Source: Lacinutrix sp. 5H-3-7-4 (GTDB lineage Bacteria; Bacteroidota; Bacteroidia; Flavobacteriales; Flavobacteriaceae). Taken from it: 64,000 nucleotides of DNA. How positions within the stretch are numbered: position 1 is the first letter of the stretch; every line of letters begins with the position of its first letter. Below the pieces are notes generated by a model. It searched no databases and was not told the origin of the DNA. It was given only the letters and a program-made list of their open reading frames with translations. Positions 42,901 through 50,848 of the stretch are shown here, piece by piece. A program made the position numbers and the translations under genes. The stretch is from NCBI RefSeq assembly GCF_000211855.2, contig NC_015638.1:1116001-1180000 (forward strand), written 5' to 3'.

Positions 42901-43251
42901 TTAATTAAACCAAACGGCGTAACGCTTTTTACGTAACTGTAAAGCTAGTGCTTTTTCCATTTTTAATGCTTCGGCTCTTGTTGCTAATGGTTTTATATGG
43001 TTATATAAACTTGGCCTTAAGTAAGATCCATATTTTTCTACAATGTTTGAAGATAACTTATAGCCTTTTGCATTTCTATATCCTGTTTTATGCTGTAGAA
43101 AACGCTCTTTTGGTGTCTTACTTGTCATACCTACATATAAACATTCTAAAACGCCGTTAAATTGTGGATTTGCAGCTCTAAACTTAGCGTTTTCTGTAAA
43201 TACCTTTTTACGTAATTCTATAACGTAAATATGGTATTGTGTTTTAGCCAT
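42901..43251 (-). CDS. GIY-YIG-type small protein
   Basis: A 116-aa cytosolic protein with a GIY-YIG-like core: YHIYVIEL replaces the first GIY strand, ECLYVGMTSKTPKERFLQHKTG supplies the YIG-type strand and following Arg, and RAEALKMEKALALQLRKK has the Glu on the last helix. The segment between GIY and YIG is longer than usual (about 30 residues). The protein may be a minimal nuclease, but substrate and activity are not shown. It starts 6 bases after the LysE-type gene and probably shares its transcript. Confidence 0.68.
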   Translation of the reverse strand: MAKTQYHIYVIELRKKVFTENAKFRAANPQFNGVLECLYVGMTSKTPKERFLQHKTGYRNAKGYKLSSNIVEKYGSYLRPSLYNHIKPLATRAEALKMEKALALQLRKKRYAVWFN

Positions 43252-43257
43252 GTGTAT

Positions 43258-43938
43258 TTAATTGGTTTGGTGTTCTATTTTATCAATTATTTGCTGCGGA
43301 TTTAATTGATCTTTTGGTAAAAAGCCTTTTACTATTAATACAGTACCACAAACTACTAATATTAAACCTAATAATCGCTTTATTTTTATAATTCTAGTTG
43401 GTGTTAGCTTACTTTTAAGTTGCTTGGCAAGTAGTATTTTTATAACATCGGTTACAAAGTAAGCACCAATCATGGCACCAAAAAATATAAAAAACCTATT
43501 GGTATCTCCATCTAAATTTGGTCCAACAACTATTATTATTCCTAACCAGAAAACTAAAACACCAATATTTATAAAGTTTAGAAAAAAGCCTTTTGCAAAA
43601 AGTGCTAAGTAATTTGTTTTAGGAGAGGCAATTTCGGCAGTGGTTTCTAATCCTTTTTTAGATTTTTTAAAGTAGATTATAAAACCGTATATGGTTAATA
43701 TTGTACCACCAAAAACATATAATCCAGGATGGTTGCTTAAGTTTTCTAATAATTGAAAACTAGAAAAATAGGCAACAGCAATAAATAAAGCATCTGCTAC
43801 TATTACACCTAAATCGAAAGCTACTGCTGCACGAAAACCTTTTAAAACACTGGTTTCTAATAATACAAAAAAAACAGGACCAATCATGAAAGCTAAAAAA
43901 AAGCCTAGTGGTATCGCTGCCTGAATGTCTTCTATCAT
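43258..43938 (-). CDS. LysE/RhtB-family exporter
   Basis: A 226-aa inner-membrane protein with six predicted helices. The opening IQAAIPLGFFLAFMIGPVFFVLLETSVLKGFRAAVAFDLGVIVADALFI has the LysE signature (GPxxFxxxxxxxxxGxRxG and the later D-A). Members export amino acids or homoserine lactones; the substrate here is not predictable. It shares a transcript with the GIY-YIG gene downstream (6-base gap). A terminator precedes it, so it starts its own transcription unit. Confidence 0.88.
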   Translation of the reverse strand: MIEDIQAAIPLGFFLAFMIGPVFFVLLETSVLKGFRAAVAFDLGVIVADALFIAVAYFSSFQLLENLSNHPGLYVFGGTILTIYGFIIYFKKSKKGLETTAEIASPKTNYLALFAKGFFLNFINIGVLVFWLGIIIVVGPNLDGDTNRFFIFFGAMIGAYFVTDVIKILLAKQLKSKLTPTRIIKIKRLLGLILVVCGTVLIVKGFLPKDQLNPQQIIDKIEHQTN

Positions 43939-44015
43939 ATAGTATATTGTGTTTAATACAAAAGTAAAGAAATTATACTATTAAAGTAAAGTAAATGGTT
44001 TAAGCATTTTAATAA

Positions 44016-44049
44016 AAAAAAGCTTTAGCGCAGTTGCTAAAGCTTTTTT
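44016..44049 (-). terminator. terminator after the GIN-domain gene
   Basis: A 14-bp stem (44016-44029 with 44036-44049) with loop GCAGTT and A/T flanks lies 22 bases after the GIN-domain stop. It isolates the LysE-type gene from the rnr-side genes. Confidence 0.85.
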
Positions 44050-44070
44050 AAAAAATAATTTAAAGTGGTT

Positions 44071-44748
44071 TTAGTTGTTATGTACTTTAATTCTACCACC
44101 AAAAGTTTGTTTTTTATTTACAGTATTTGGGTTACCATAAATATCTATATCACCACCAGCAGTAATTCTAGCGTCTACAAGTTCACTTGCATTAACTTCT
44201 GCTTCTCCAGCAGCTCTTACTTTTACATTGGTGTTTTTAGTTAAAAATGTTCTGCCGTTATAAATACCACCTGTATTTAAGGTAATATCTTGATTTTTTG
44301 CTTTTCCTTTAGTTTCTATAATGCCTCCAGATACGGCTCTAACTTCTAGTTTTTTTACATCTAAACCTATTTTTAAAATAGCACCTTCTTGAGCTCTTAA
44401 TTCTATATTGTCTTGAACAATAAGTTCGTTTCCTATAATTTTTGCTCCTTCATTACCATCAATTACATCTAAATTTTTATAGTGTACTGCTACAAATGTT
44501 TTAGTACCATCAAAAATACGTTCAAATTTCATTTTCACTTTTAATGTTCCGTTTTTACTTATAACTTCTACATCTTGAGCATCTTCACCAGAAATAATAA
44601 CTTTATTTTCGTTTGCTTTTACTAAGCTAATATGTATTAAATCGAAGACTTTAACGGTTGTAAAATCGTCAACTTTTTGTTCTATTGGGTTTTGAGAAAA
44701 TAAAGAAATTGATATAAAAAATAAGAATACTGTTGCTAATTTTTTCAT
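44071..44748 (-). CDS. exported DUF2807 (GIN-domain) protein
   Basis: A 225-aa exported protein with a signal peptide (MKKLATVFLFFISISLFSQ). The mature part is a head GIN domain of the DUF2807 type: repeated short beta-helix-like segments such as KVIISGEDAQDVEV, NIELRAQEGAILKIG, LEVRAVSGGIIETKG, VKVRAAGEAEVNASE and ARITAGGDIDIYG. These are predicted beta-helical adhesin or envelope-stress proteins of unknown function, common in Bacteroidota. It follows the YbjQ gene by 58 bases and may share the rnr transcript. Confidence 0.85.
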   Translation of the reverse strand: MKKLATVFLFFISISLFSQNPIEQKVDDFTTVKVFDLIHISLVKANENKVIISGEDAQDVEVISKNGTLKVKMKFERIFDGTKTFVAVHYKNLDVIDGNEGAKIIGNELIVQDNIELRAQEGAILKIGLDVKKLEVRAVSGGIIETKGKAKNQDITLNTGGIYNGRTFLTKNTNVKVRAAGEAEVNASELVDARITAGGDIDIYGNPNTVNKKQTFGGRIKVHNN

Positions 44749-44806
44749 TGTAAATAGTGTTTCTTTAAAGAGTACTAAAAAATAAAAGTGTTACAGTTTT
44801 ACAAAT

Positions 44807-45109
44807 TTATTTTTCTGGAACTACATGTACTGCGGTTCCTATAGCATTTACAAAAAAAGAAGTACCGTTTACTGTTTCTAAATCTATTGATATGCCAACT
44901 ACTGCATTGGCATTTAGATTTTTAGCATTTTCTTTTAATTTTTGAAAAGCGATTTCATTGGCTTCATCTAAAACATCATTTGTAATGGCTTTACTTTTTT
45001 CTACTTTAAAAGAGAATTTTGTTTTATACTCAAAACTACTGCCGGCTACAATGCCTTTATAATCTATTATTTTGAAACCTTCAATAGAGTTTGTTGTTGT
45101 TAAAATCAT
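44807..45109 (-). CDS. YbjQ/UPF0145-family protein
   Basis: A 100-aa cytosolic protein with the UPF0145 core: ILTTTNSIEGFKIIDYKGIVAGSS near the start and ANEIAFQKLKENAKNLNANAVVGISIDLET in the middle, with a terminal strand ending NAIGTAVHVVPE. Members form pentamers and were once called heavy-metal-binding, without firm evidence. It lies 47 bases downstream of rnr on the same strand. Confidence 0.88.
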   Translation of the reverse strand: MILTTTNSIEGFKIIDYKGIVAGSSFEYKTKFSFKVEKSKAITNDVLDEANEIAFQKLKENAKNLNANAVVGISIDLETVNGTSFFVNAIGTAVHVVPEK

Positions 45110-45156
45110 TAGTTATATAGTTTTTAATTGATTGTTATAACCATGAATTATAAAAT

Positions 45157-47361
45157 TTAAGCTTCAGTTTTAGCTTTTCCTATTAATTCAAAATCTAGGT
45201 GACGTTTTACTAAATCGGCTTGTTTTACTTTTACAATAACCTCGTCTCCAAGTTGATACATTATTTTTGTTTCGCGACCTATTAATGTAAATTGGTCTTG
45301 ATCAAACTCATAATAATCGCCTTTTATATCTCTGGTTCTTACCATGCCTTCACATTTATTTGAAATAATTTCTACATAAATTCCCCAATCTGTTACGCCA
45401 GAAATTACACCTCTAAATTCTTCATCTTGATGGTCTTGCATGAAACGAATTTGCATGTATTTTATAGAATCTCTTTCGGCTTTTGTTGCTAGATATTCCA
45501 TAGTACTAGAATGTTTACATTTTTCTTCGTAAACTTCTTCATTTGCCGATTTTTCTCCATCTAAATACCTTTGTAATAAACGGTGTGCCATGACATCTGG
45601 ATAACGACGTATTGGCGAAGTAAAATGGCTATAATAGTCGAAAGCTAAACCATAATGTCCAATATTATGTGTTGTATACTCTGCTTTAGACATGGTTCTA
45701 ATTGCTAAAGTATCTACTAAATTTTGCTCTTTTTTACCTTGTACATCAACCAATAATTTATTTAATGATTGCGATACATTGCCTTTATTAAAGTTTAATT
45801 TATGACCAAATTTTGCGACAACACCTTGTAATGCTGCTAGTTTACTTTCGTCTGGTTCATCGTGTACACGATATACAAATGTTTTTTCTGGTTTTTGTTT
45901 TCCAACAAATTCTGAAACTTTTCTATTTGCTAATAACATAAATTCTTCAATTAATTTATTAGCATCTTTACTGGTTTTAAAAAATACACCTACTGGATTT
46001 GCATCTTCGTCTAAATTAAATTTTACTTCAACTTTATCAAAAGAAATAGCTCCAGAACGCATACGTTTACTACGCATAATTTTTGCAAGTTCGTCCATTT
46101 TTAAAACAGCATCTGCAATGGCTTGATCTGTTTTATATTCTTTTCCTGTTAAAGAGACATTGGCTGGAATGGTATTGTTTTTATTTTCTATAATGGCTTG
46201 TGCTTCTTCGTAAGCAAAACGGGCATCAGAGTAAGTTACTGTTCTACCAAACCATTCGTTTTTAATTTGTGCTTTATTATCTAATTCAAAAACAGCTGAG
46301 AATGTATATTTTTCTTCATGCGGACGTAATGAACATGCACCATTACTTAAAATTTCTGGTAACATTGGTACAACTCTATCTACTAAATAAACAGAGGTTG
46401 CACGCTCGTAAGCTTCATCGTCTAAAACGGTTCCTTCTTGTAAATAATGTGAAACGTCTGCAATATGTATTCCTATTTCGTAATTTCCGTTTTCTAAAAC
46501 TGTAAAAGATAAAGCATCATCAAAATCTTTAGCATCTTTAGGGTCTATGGTAAAGGTTAAATCTTTACGCATATCTCGACGCTTTTTAATTTCTTCAGGT
46601 TGTATTTTTAAGTCTATATTATTTGCATAATCTTCAACTTCTTTAGGAAACTCGTATGGTAAACCATAATCTGCTAAAATGGCGTGAATTTCGGTATTAT
46701 GTTCTCCAGCTTTACCTAAAACTTTTAAAACTTTTCCGTTAGGAGAATCGGCTTTTTCTGGCCAATCTTCTAGTGTTACTAATACTTTATCACCATCTTG
46801 GGCTTTTAATGTTTTGTTAATAGGTACAAAAATGTCTTTGTTCATTTTATTACCATCAACCACTACAAAAGCATAGTTATTTTTTGGGTGTATTTGTATT
46901 ATACCAACGTAATCTGTTTTCGCACGCTCAATAATATTTGTTATTTCACCTTCAAGTTTACCGCGTTTTCTTCTTTTGTAAACATATAATTCTACTTCAT
47001 CGCCGTTTAGCGCTTTGTTTACATTATTTGAAGCTATGTATATATCTTCATCAAAATCATCGCAAATAACGTATCCAGATCCTCTTGAAGAGGCATCAAA
47101 AATTCCTGTATGATATTCTGTATTGTTTATAATTTGAAATTTACCGCGATCTATCTCCTTTATTTCTTCTTTAGCTTTAAGTTGTGCTAATTTTTTTATT
47201 ATCTGGTTACGGCTACTAGCATCGTTAACGCCTAGTTTAGCAGCAATTTGTTTATAATTAAAGGTTTTATTTCTATCTTTTTTTAAAATACTTAGAATTG
47301 TATTTGTTAGGTTGGAAATCTTGTTATGACTTGGTTTCCTTTTCTTTTTATTTTTTGTCAT
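45157..47361 (-). CDS. rnr: ribonuclease R
   Basis: Processive 3'-5' exoribonuclease of the RNB family, able to unwind structured RNA. The protein (734 aa) begins with a short basic tail and a winged-helix domain (KDRNKTFNYKQIAAKLG). Cold-shock domains follow from about 85. The RNB domain contains FTIDPKDAKDFDDALSF (the catalytic Asp cluster), HIADVSHYLQEGTVLDDEAYERATSVYL and DRVVPMLPEILSNGACSL. A C-terminal S1 domain (EEFRGVISGVTDWGIYVEI) ends with a short charged tail. It is the first gene left of the proposed replication origin. Confidence 0.98.
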   Translation of the reverse strand: MTKNKKKRKPSHNKISNLTNTILSILKKDRNKTFNYKQIAAKLGVNDASSRNQIIKKLAQLKAKEEIKEIDRGKFQIINNTEYHTGIFDASSRGSGYVICDDFDEDIYIASNNVNKALNGDEVELYVYKRRKRGKLEGEITNIIERAKTDYVGIIQIHPKNNYAFVVVDGNKMNKDIFVPINKTLKAQDGDKVLVTLEDWPEKADSPNGKVLKVLGKAGEHNTEIHAILADYGLPYEFPKEVEDYANNIDLKIQPEEIKKRRDMRKDLTFTIDPKDAKDFDDALSFTVLENGNYEIGIHIADVSHYLQEGTVLDDEAYERATSVYLVDRVVPMLPEILSNGACSLRPHEEKYTFSAVFELDNKAQIKNEWFGRTVTYSDARFAYEEAQAIIENKNNTIPANVSLTGKEYKTDQAIADAVLKMDELAKIMRSKRMRSGAISFDKVEVKFNLDEDANPVGVFFKTSKDANKLIEEFMLLANRKVSEFVGKQKPEKTFVYRVHDEPDESKLAALQGVVAKFGHKLNFNKGNVSQSLNKLLVDVQGKKEQNLVDTLAIRTMSKAEYTTHNIGHYGLAFDYYSHFTSPIRRYPDVMAHRLLQRYLDGEKSANEEVYEEKCKHSSTMEYLATKAERDSIKYMQIRFMQDHQDEEFRGVISGVTDWGIYVEIISNKCEGMVRTRDIKGDYYEFDQDQFTLIGRETKIMYQLGDEVIVKVKQADLVKRHLDFELIGKAKTEA

Positions 47362-47460
47362 TTAATTTGTAATCTATTGAATTTCTAAGTTACGAAGTAA
47401 AAGTTTGAAATTCGGTTATTTTTTAACTTAATAGCGAGGAGTGAAGTAATTAAGTTTATA

Positions 47461-47468
47461 CAAAGCTA
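47461..47468 (-). promoter_or_regulatory. -7 box for rnr
   Basis: The minus strand reads TAGCTTTG, an exact TAnnTTTG match, 99 bases upstream of the rnr ATG. No TTG -33 was seen at the expected spacing. Confidence 0.4.
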
Positions 47469-47519
47469 CGTTTTTATTATTAAATGTATGTGTCTTTAAG
47501 TTTAAGTTAACTAAAACAG

Positions 47520-47528
47520 TTATCCACA
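47520..47528 (+). other. DnaA box, perfect consensus
   Basis: TTATCCACA matches the high-affinity DnaA box consensus exactly and is preceded by CAG. It lies 158 bases from the rnr start, inside the large gap. Confidence 0.6.
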
Positions 47529-47657
47529 TTTATATTATATACTATTATTCTTTCTTTTAAAATTTAAAAAAAAAATACTGATTATTATTGCTTGTTAATA
47601 GCGGTATAACTTTTTTAGTATTTTGTTTGGTATGTTACTTTTCTGTTTCTACTAACA

Positions 47658-47725
47658 GGTTATAAACAATATAAAGTGTTGGTTTTTATTATATTTATAT
47701 ATTCTATTAACAACTGTTTATAACC
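47658..47725. repeat. inverted pair of DnaA-like boxes
   Basis: GGTTATAAACA (47658-47668) and its exact reverse complement TGTTTATAACC (47715-47725) form an 11-bp perfect inverted repeat 46 bases apart. Each contains TTATAAACA, two changes from the DnaA box. The pair might be a DnaA-binding element or an unrelated operator. Confidence 0.5.
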
Positions 47726-48183
47726 AATGTTGACAGCTTATTTTTAATAAGTATTTTTATTTTTTGTGTTGGTATATGAAAATTTAATAGTGATAAATTG
47801 GCCAAAAATAAATGCTAACTTTTTTGGTAGTGTAGTTTTAATTCTTGTTTTAAAAATTTATTTAATAATCCTAATAAAAGTTTTCAAAAACTATGAGTAG
47901 ATATTAACAAGTAGTTATAATTAATTTACCTAGTTGTTAACATCGTATACATTTTTAATTAAAAACAGATTAATTTTAAGTGTAAAGTAGCTTATTAAGT
48001 ATAGTAAAAATAGGAGCTAAGCTATATTTTTAAATGGGCTAAATTTTAATTTTTTAAATGTAGTTTATTTGAATAAGTTAGTACTTATTACTTATTAATA
48101 GTTGCGAGCAATTATTAACTTTACACTTTTAATATACAAACAACTATTTTTCGCTTACGCGGAAATAAAAAACTACTACTATA

Positions 48184-48612
48184 ATGACTATCTCAATTGG
48201 AAATGACCACGCTGGAACAGATTATAAATTTGAAATTATTAAACACTTAGAAAATAAAGGTTATACAGTTATAAACCATGGTACCGATACTTTAGAAAGT
48301 GTTGATTATCCAGATTTTGTACATCCTGTTGCTAAAGATGTAGAATATAATAAAGCCACATTTGGTATTTTAATATGTGGTAGTGCAAATGGTGTTGCAA
48401 TGACTGCTAATAAGCATACTCATATTAGAGCAGGAGTTTGCTGGACTAAAGAAATTACAGAGTTAACAAGACAACACAATAATGCTAACGTTATTTGTAT
48501 TCCAGCACGTTACACTGCAGTACAACAAGCTATAGCGATGGTAGATACCTTTTTAGAAACTAAATTTGAAGGCGGAAGACACCAAAACCGTGTTGATAAA
48601 ATACCTTGTTAA
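48184..48612 (+). CDS. rpiB: ribose-5-phosphate isomerase B
   Basis: Isomerase of the pentose-phosphate pathway (ribose-5-P and ribulose-5-P), RpiB family. The 142-aa protein starts MTISIGNDHAGTDYKFEI. LICGSANGVAMTANK contains the active-site Cys and the Gly-rich phosphate loop, and GVCWTKEITELTRQHNNANVICIPARYT is the conserved C-terminal half. The TTG-started CDF gene follows with no gap, so the two are probably co-translated. Confidence 0.96.
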   Translation: MTISIGNDHAGTDYKFEIIKHLENKGYTVINHGTDTLESVDYPDFVHPVAKDVEYNKATFGILICGSANGVAMTANKHTHIRAGVCWTKEITELTRQHNNANVICIPARYTAVQQAIAMVDTFLETKFEGGRHQNRVDKIPC

Positions 48613-49530
48613 TTGGCAAATGCTAGTTTACATAATCACTCCCACAAGCATAACGACTTAAAAGGCCGTAACCTTTTAATATCTATTTTTTTAAATATTT
48701 TAATTACTGCTGCACAGGTGGTTGGTGGATTATTATCTGGAAGTTTAGCTTTATTAAGTGATGCTTTACATAATTTTAGTGATGTTATTTCATTAATAAT
48801 TAGTTATATAGCTAATAAATTATCTAAAAAAGAGGCATCATTACAAAGAACATTTGGATATAAACGTGCCGAAATTTTAGCTGCTTTTATTAATGCTTCT
48901 ACCTTAATTATTGTTGCTGTATTATTAATTATTGAAGCTGTAAAACGATTTAAAAAACCAGAAAGTATAGAAAGTAACCTTGTAATATGGCTTTCTATAG
49001 TAGCTATATTAGGTAACGGTTTTAGTGTTTTATTATTAAAAAAAGATAGTAATTCTAATATGAATATGCGTAGTGCATATTTACACTTGTTAACAGATTT
49101 AATGGCAAGTATTGCTGTTTTAATTGGTGGTTTATTAATGTATTATTACCAGTTTTTTTGGGTTGATAGTGCACTTACTTTTATAATTGCTTTATACTTA
49201 ATCTGGATGGGTTTCGATTTGTTAAAAAGTTCTACAAAAGTACTTATGCTTTTTACTCCAGATACTATTCCTGTTGAAGAGATTGTAAAAGAAATTAATA
49301 CCTTTAAAAGTATTAAAAATGTACACCATATTCATGTATGGCAATTAAATGAAGATGAAACACATTTTGAAGCTCATGTAGATTTTGAGCAAAATATTAC
49401 ATTAACCGAATTTGATGTTATTCTTTCTAAAATAGAAAAACTTTTATTCGAAAAATTTAAAATAAATCATGTTAATATCCAGCCAGAATTTGGGAAAGAT
49501 GATATAAAGGATGTGATTGTACAAGATTAG
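48613..49530 (+). CDS. cation diffusion facilitator (CzcD-like)
   Basis: A 305-aa inner-membrane exporter of Zn or other divalent cations. It begins with TTG directly after rpiB. The His-rich N-terminus (HNHSHKHNDLKGRN) is typical. The six-helix domain carries the ligand pairs LSDALHNFSD (helix II) and HLLTDLMAS (helix V), which bind the transported ion. The C-terminal cytosolic domain (from about 210) has NVHHIHVWQLNEDETHFEAHV, with the second metal site. The specific metal is not determined. Confidence 0.93.
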   Translation: MANASLHNHSHKHNDLKGRNLLISIFLNILITAAQVVGGLLSGSLALLSDALHNFSDVISLIISYIANKLSKKEASLQRTFGYKRAEILAAFINASTLIIVAVLLIIEAVKRFKKPESIESNLVIWLSIVAILGNGFSVLLLKKDSNSNMNMRSAYLHLLTDLMASIAVLIGGLLMYYYQFFWVDSALTFIIALYLIWMGFDLLKSSTKVLMLFTPDTIPVEEIVKEINTFKSIKNVHHIHVWQLNEDETHFEAHVDFEQNITLTEFDVILSKIEKLLFEKFKINHVNIQPEFGKDDIKDVIVQD

Positions 49531-49533
49531 AGT

Positions 49534-49980
49534 ATGTTAAAAATACAGGTAAAAAAATTTAGTGAACTAAACATAGAAGAATTGTACCAATTATTACAAC
49601 TACGTAGTGAAGTTTTTGTTGTAGAACAAGATTGTGTATATCAAGATATAGATGGTAAAGATCAAAACGCTTTACATGTAATAGGTTATAAACAAAATAG
49701 AGTAGTGGCTTACACTCGTATTTTTAAGCCTGGCGATTATTTTAATTTTGCTAGTATTGGTAGGGTAGTAGTTGCTAAAAACGAAAGGCAATTTAAATAT
49801 GGTTATGATATAATGAATGCTTCTATAAATGCTATTGAAACTAATTATAACACTACAGAAATTAAAATATCTGCACAGTGTTATTTAAAGCGTTTTTATA
49901 ATAATTTACAATTTTTTGAAGTAGGAGAAGCGTATTTAGAAGATGGTATACCACATATTGGTATGCTTAGAACAGTTTAA
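49534..49980 (+). CDS. ElaA-type GNAT acetyltransferase
   Basis: A 148-aa acetyltransferase of the ElaA subfamily. The opening FSELNIEELYQLLQLRSEVFVVEQDCVYQDIDGKDQNALHVIGY is distinctive, and SIGRVVVAKNERQFKYGYDIMNASI carries the acetyl-CoA loop (V-x5-R/Q-x-x-G). Substrate unknown. It follows the CDF gene by 3 bases, so rpiB, the exporter and this gene form one operon. Its stop overlaps the convergent OmpA gene by 4 bases. Confidence 0.9.
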   Translation: MLKIQVKKFSELNIEELYQLLQLRSEVFVVEQDCVYQDIDGKDQNALHVIGYKQNRVVAYTRIFKPGDYFNFASIGRVVVAKNERQFKYGYDIMNASINAIETNYNTTEIKISAQCYLKRFYNNLQFFEVGEAYLEDGIPHIGMLRTV

Positions 49981-50846
49981 TTTTCTTTACCTACATAGGT
50001 TACTAAAATTTCTACACGTCTATCGTATTTTGGGTCACCACCAAGTGGAAATTTTCTACGCATTCCAACATATTTCATTCGTCTTTTATCTACGCCTTTT
50101 CTGGCAAGATAATCGTAAATATATTTTGCTCTAGATACAGATAAGTTTCGTTTTTTCGTTTTTTTATCTACAGCATCTCTACTGTTTTGTGTACAGCATA
50201 CATGACCTTGAATAGTGAAATATAAATTATCTTTTTCTACTAGTATTTTTGCTAATTTTTCAAGTGTTTTTTTAGAATCTGATGTTACGTAACTGTAACT
50301 GGTTTTAAAATAAATTTTATCTAAACGAATTTTATCTCCTTTTTTTATGCTACCAGATTTTATGTCTTCGGTTGTTTTTTCTTTATCATCGTCTTCTTTT
50401 GCAACTATAGCTTCTTTGTCTTTTTTAGTAGTTTTTTTAGTTGCTAATTGCTCGTTTACTATAATTTCGACTTTACGGTTTAAGCCACGAATTTGGTGTA
50501 CTTCTTCTTCATTTAAAACTTTTAAAAGTATTTCGCCTTTGCCGTTTACATTGGTTATTAAATTAGGATCTACACCATATCCAGAAAATAACTCTTTTAT
50601 AGTATTTGCTCTGTTTTGAGATAGCTCTAAATTATATTCGTTTGTACCACGATCGTCTGTAAAGCCATAAATTGAAACTTTATTAATATTTATAGAGTCT
50701 AGACTTGAAATAAATAGTAGTAATCTATTTTCTTCGGTTAATGGTACGTTGTACTCATCGGTATCAAAATATACGTCGTGAGTAAATGTTTTTTGGGCAA
50801 AAAGACTTACAGAAAAGAGGAAAAATATTAGAAAAAATGATTTCAT
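49977..50846 (-). CDS. exported protein with two tandem OmpA-like domains
   Basis: A 289-aa exported protein (signal peptide ending LFAQ). The first OmpA-like domain (about 20-130) has VYFDTDEYNVPLTEENRLLLFISSLDS and VSIYGFTDDRGTNEYNLELSQNRANTIKEL. A Lys/Asp/Glu-rich linker follows (about 135-170). The second domain (about 175-289) has IYFKTSYSYVTSDSKKTLEKLAKIL and FTIQGHVCCTQNSRDAV, with a two-Cys insertion. OmpA domains bind peptidoglycan, so it may bridge two glycan strands; there is no barrel. It is the last gene of the XRE-rnpA-S41 operon, 2 bases after S41. Confidence 0.85.
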   Translation of the reverse strand: MKSFFLIFFLFSVSLFAQKTFTHDVYFDTDEYNVPLTEENRLLLFISSLDSININKVSIYGFTDDRGTNEYNLELSQNRANTIKELFSGYGVDPNLITNVNGKGEILLKVLNEEEVHQIRGLNRKVEIIVNEQLATKKTTKKDKEAIVAKEDDDKEKTTEDIKSGSIKKGDKIRLDKIYFKTSYSYVTSDSKKTLEKLAKILVEKDNLYFTIQGHVCCTQNSRDAVDKKTKKRNLSVSRAKYIYDYLARKGVDKRRMKYVGMRRKFPLGGDPKYDRRVEILVTYVGKEN

Positions 50847-50848
50847 CT

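Larger units (their letters stand above)
47362..48183. other. candidate replication origin (oriC), gene-free AT-rich interval
   Basis: This 822-base gap between divergent rnr and rpiB is the longest in the window, has no coding frame, and is markedly richer in A and T than its neighbours. It holds a perfect DnaA box (TTATCCACA, 47520-47528) and two TTATAAACA boxes in inverted orientation (47660-47668 and 47715-47723). There are also weaker TATTAACA-type sites, an inverted pair AAGTGTAAAGT/ACTTTACACTT (47978-47988 and 48118-48128), and a hairpin AATAAGT-TAGT-ACTTATT (48072-48089). Genes to the left run mainly left and many to the right run right. Ten kilobases away are three parS-like sites. 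It could otherwise be just a regulatory gap. Confidence 0.45.

Noticed and set aside
42651-42908. 85-codon plus-strand frame opposite the AT-rich lipoprotein
   Set aside because: It is antisense to a frame with a clear lipobox; its own start and product show no supporting features.
47362-48183. Unannotated RNA gene (RNase P RNA, tmRNA or 6S) in the long gap
   Set aside because: The interval is uniformly AT-rich; none of the GC-rich conserved cores or a tRNA-like end was seen, and no terminator of a separate transcript is evident.
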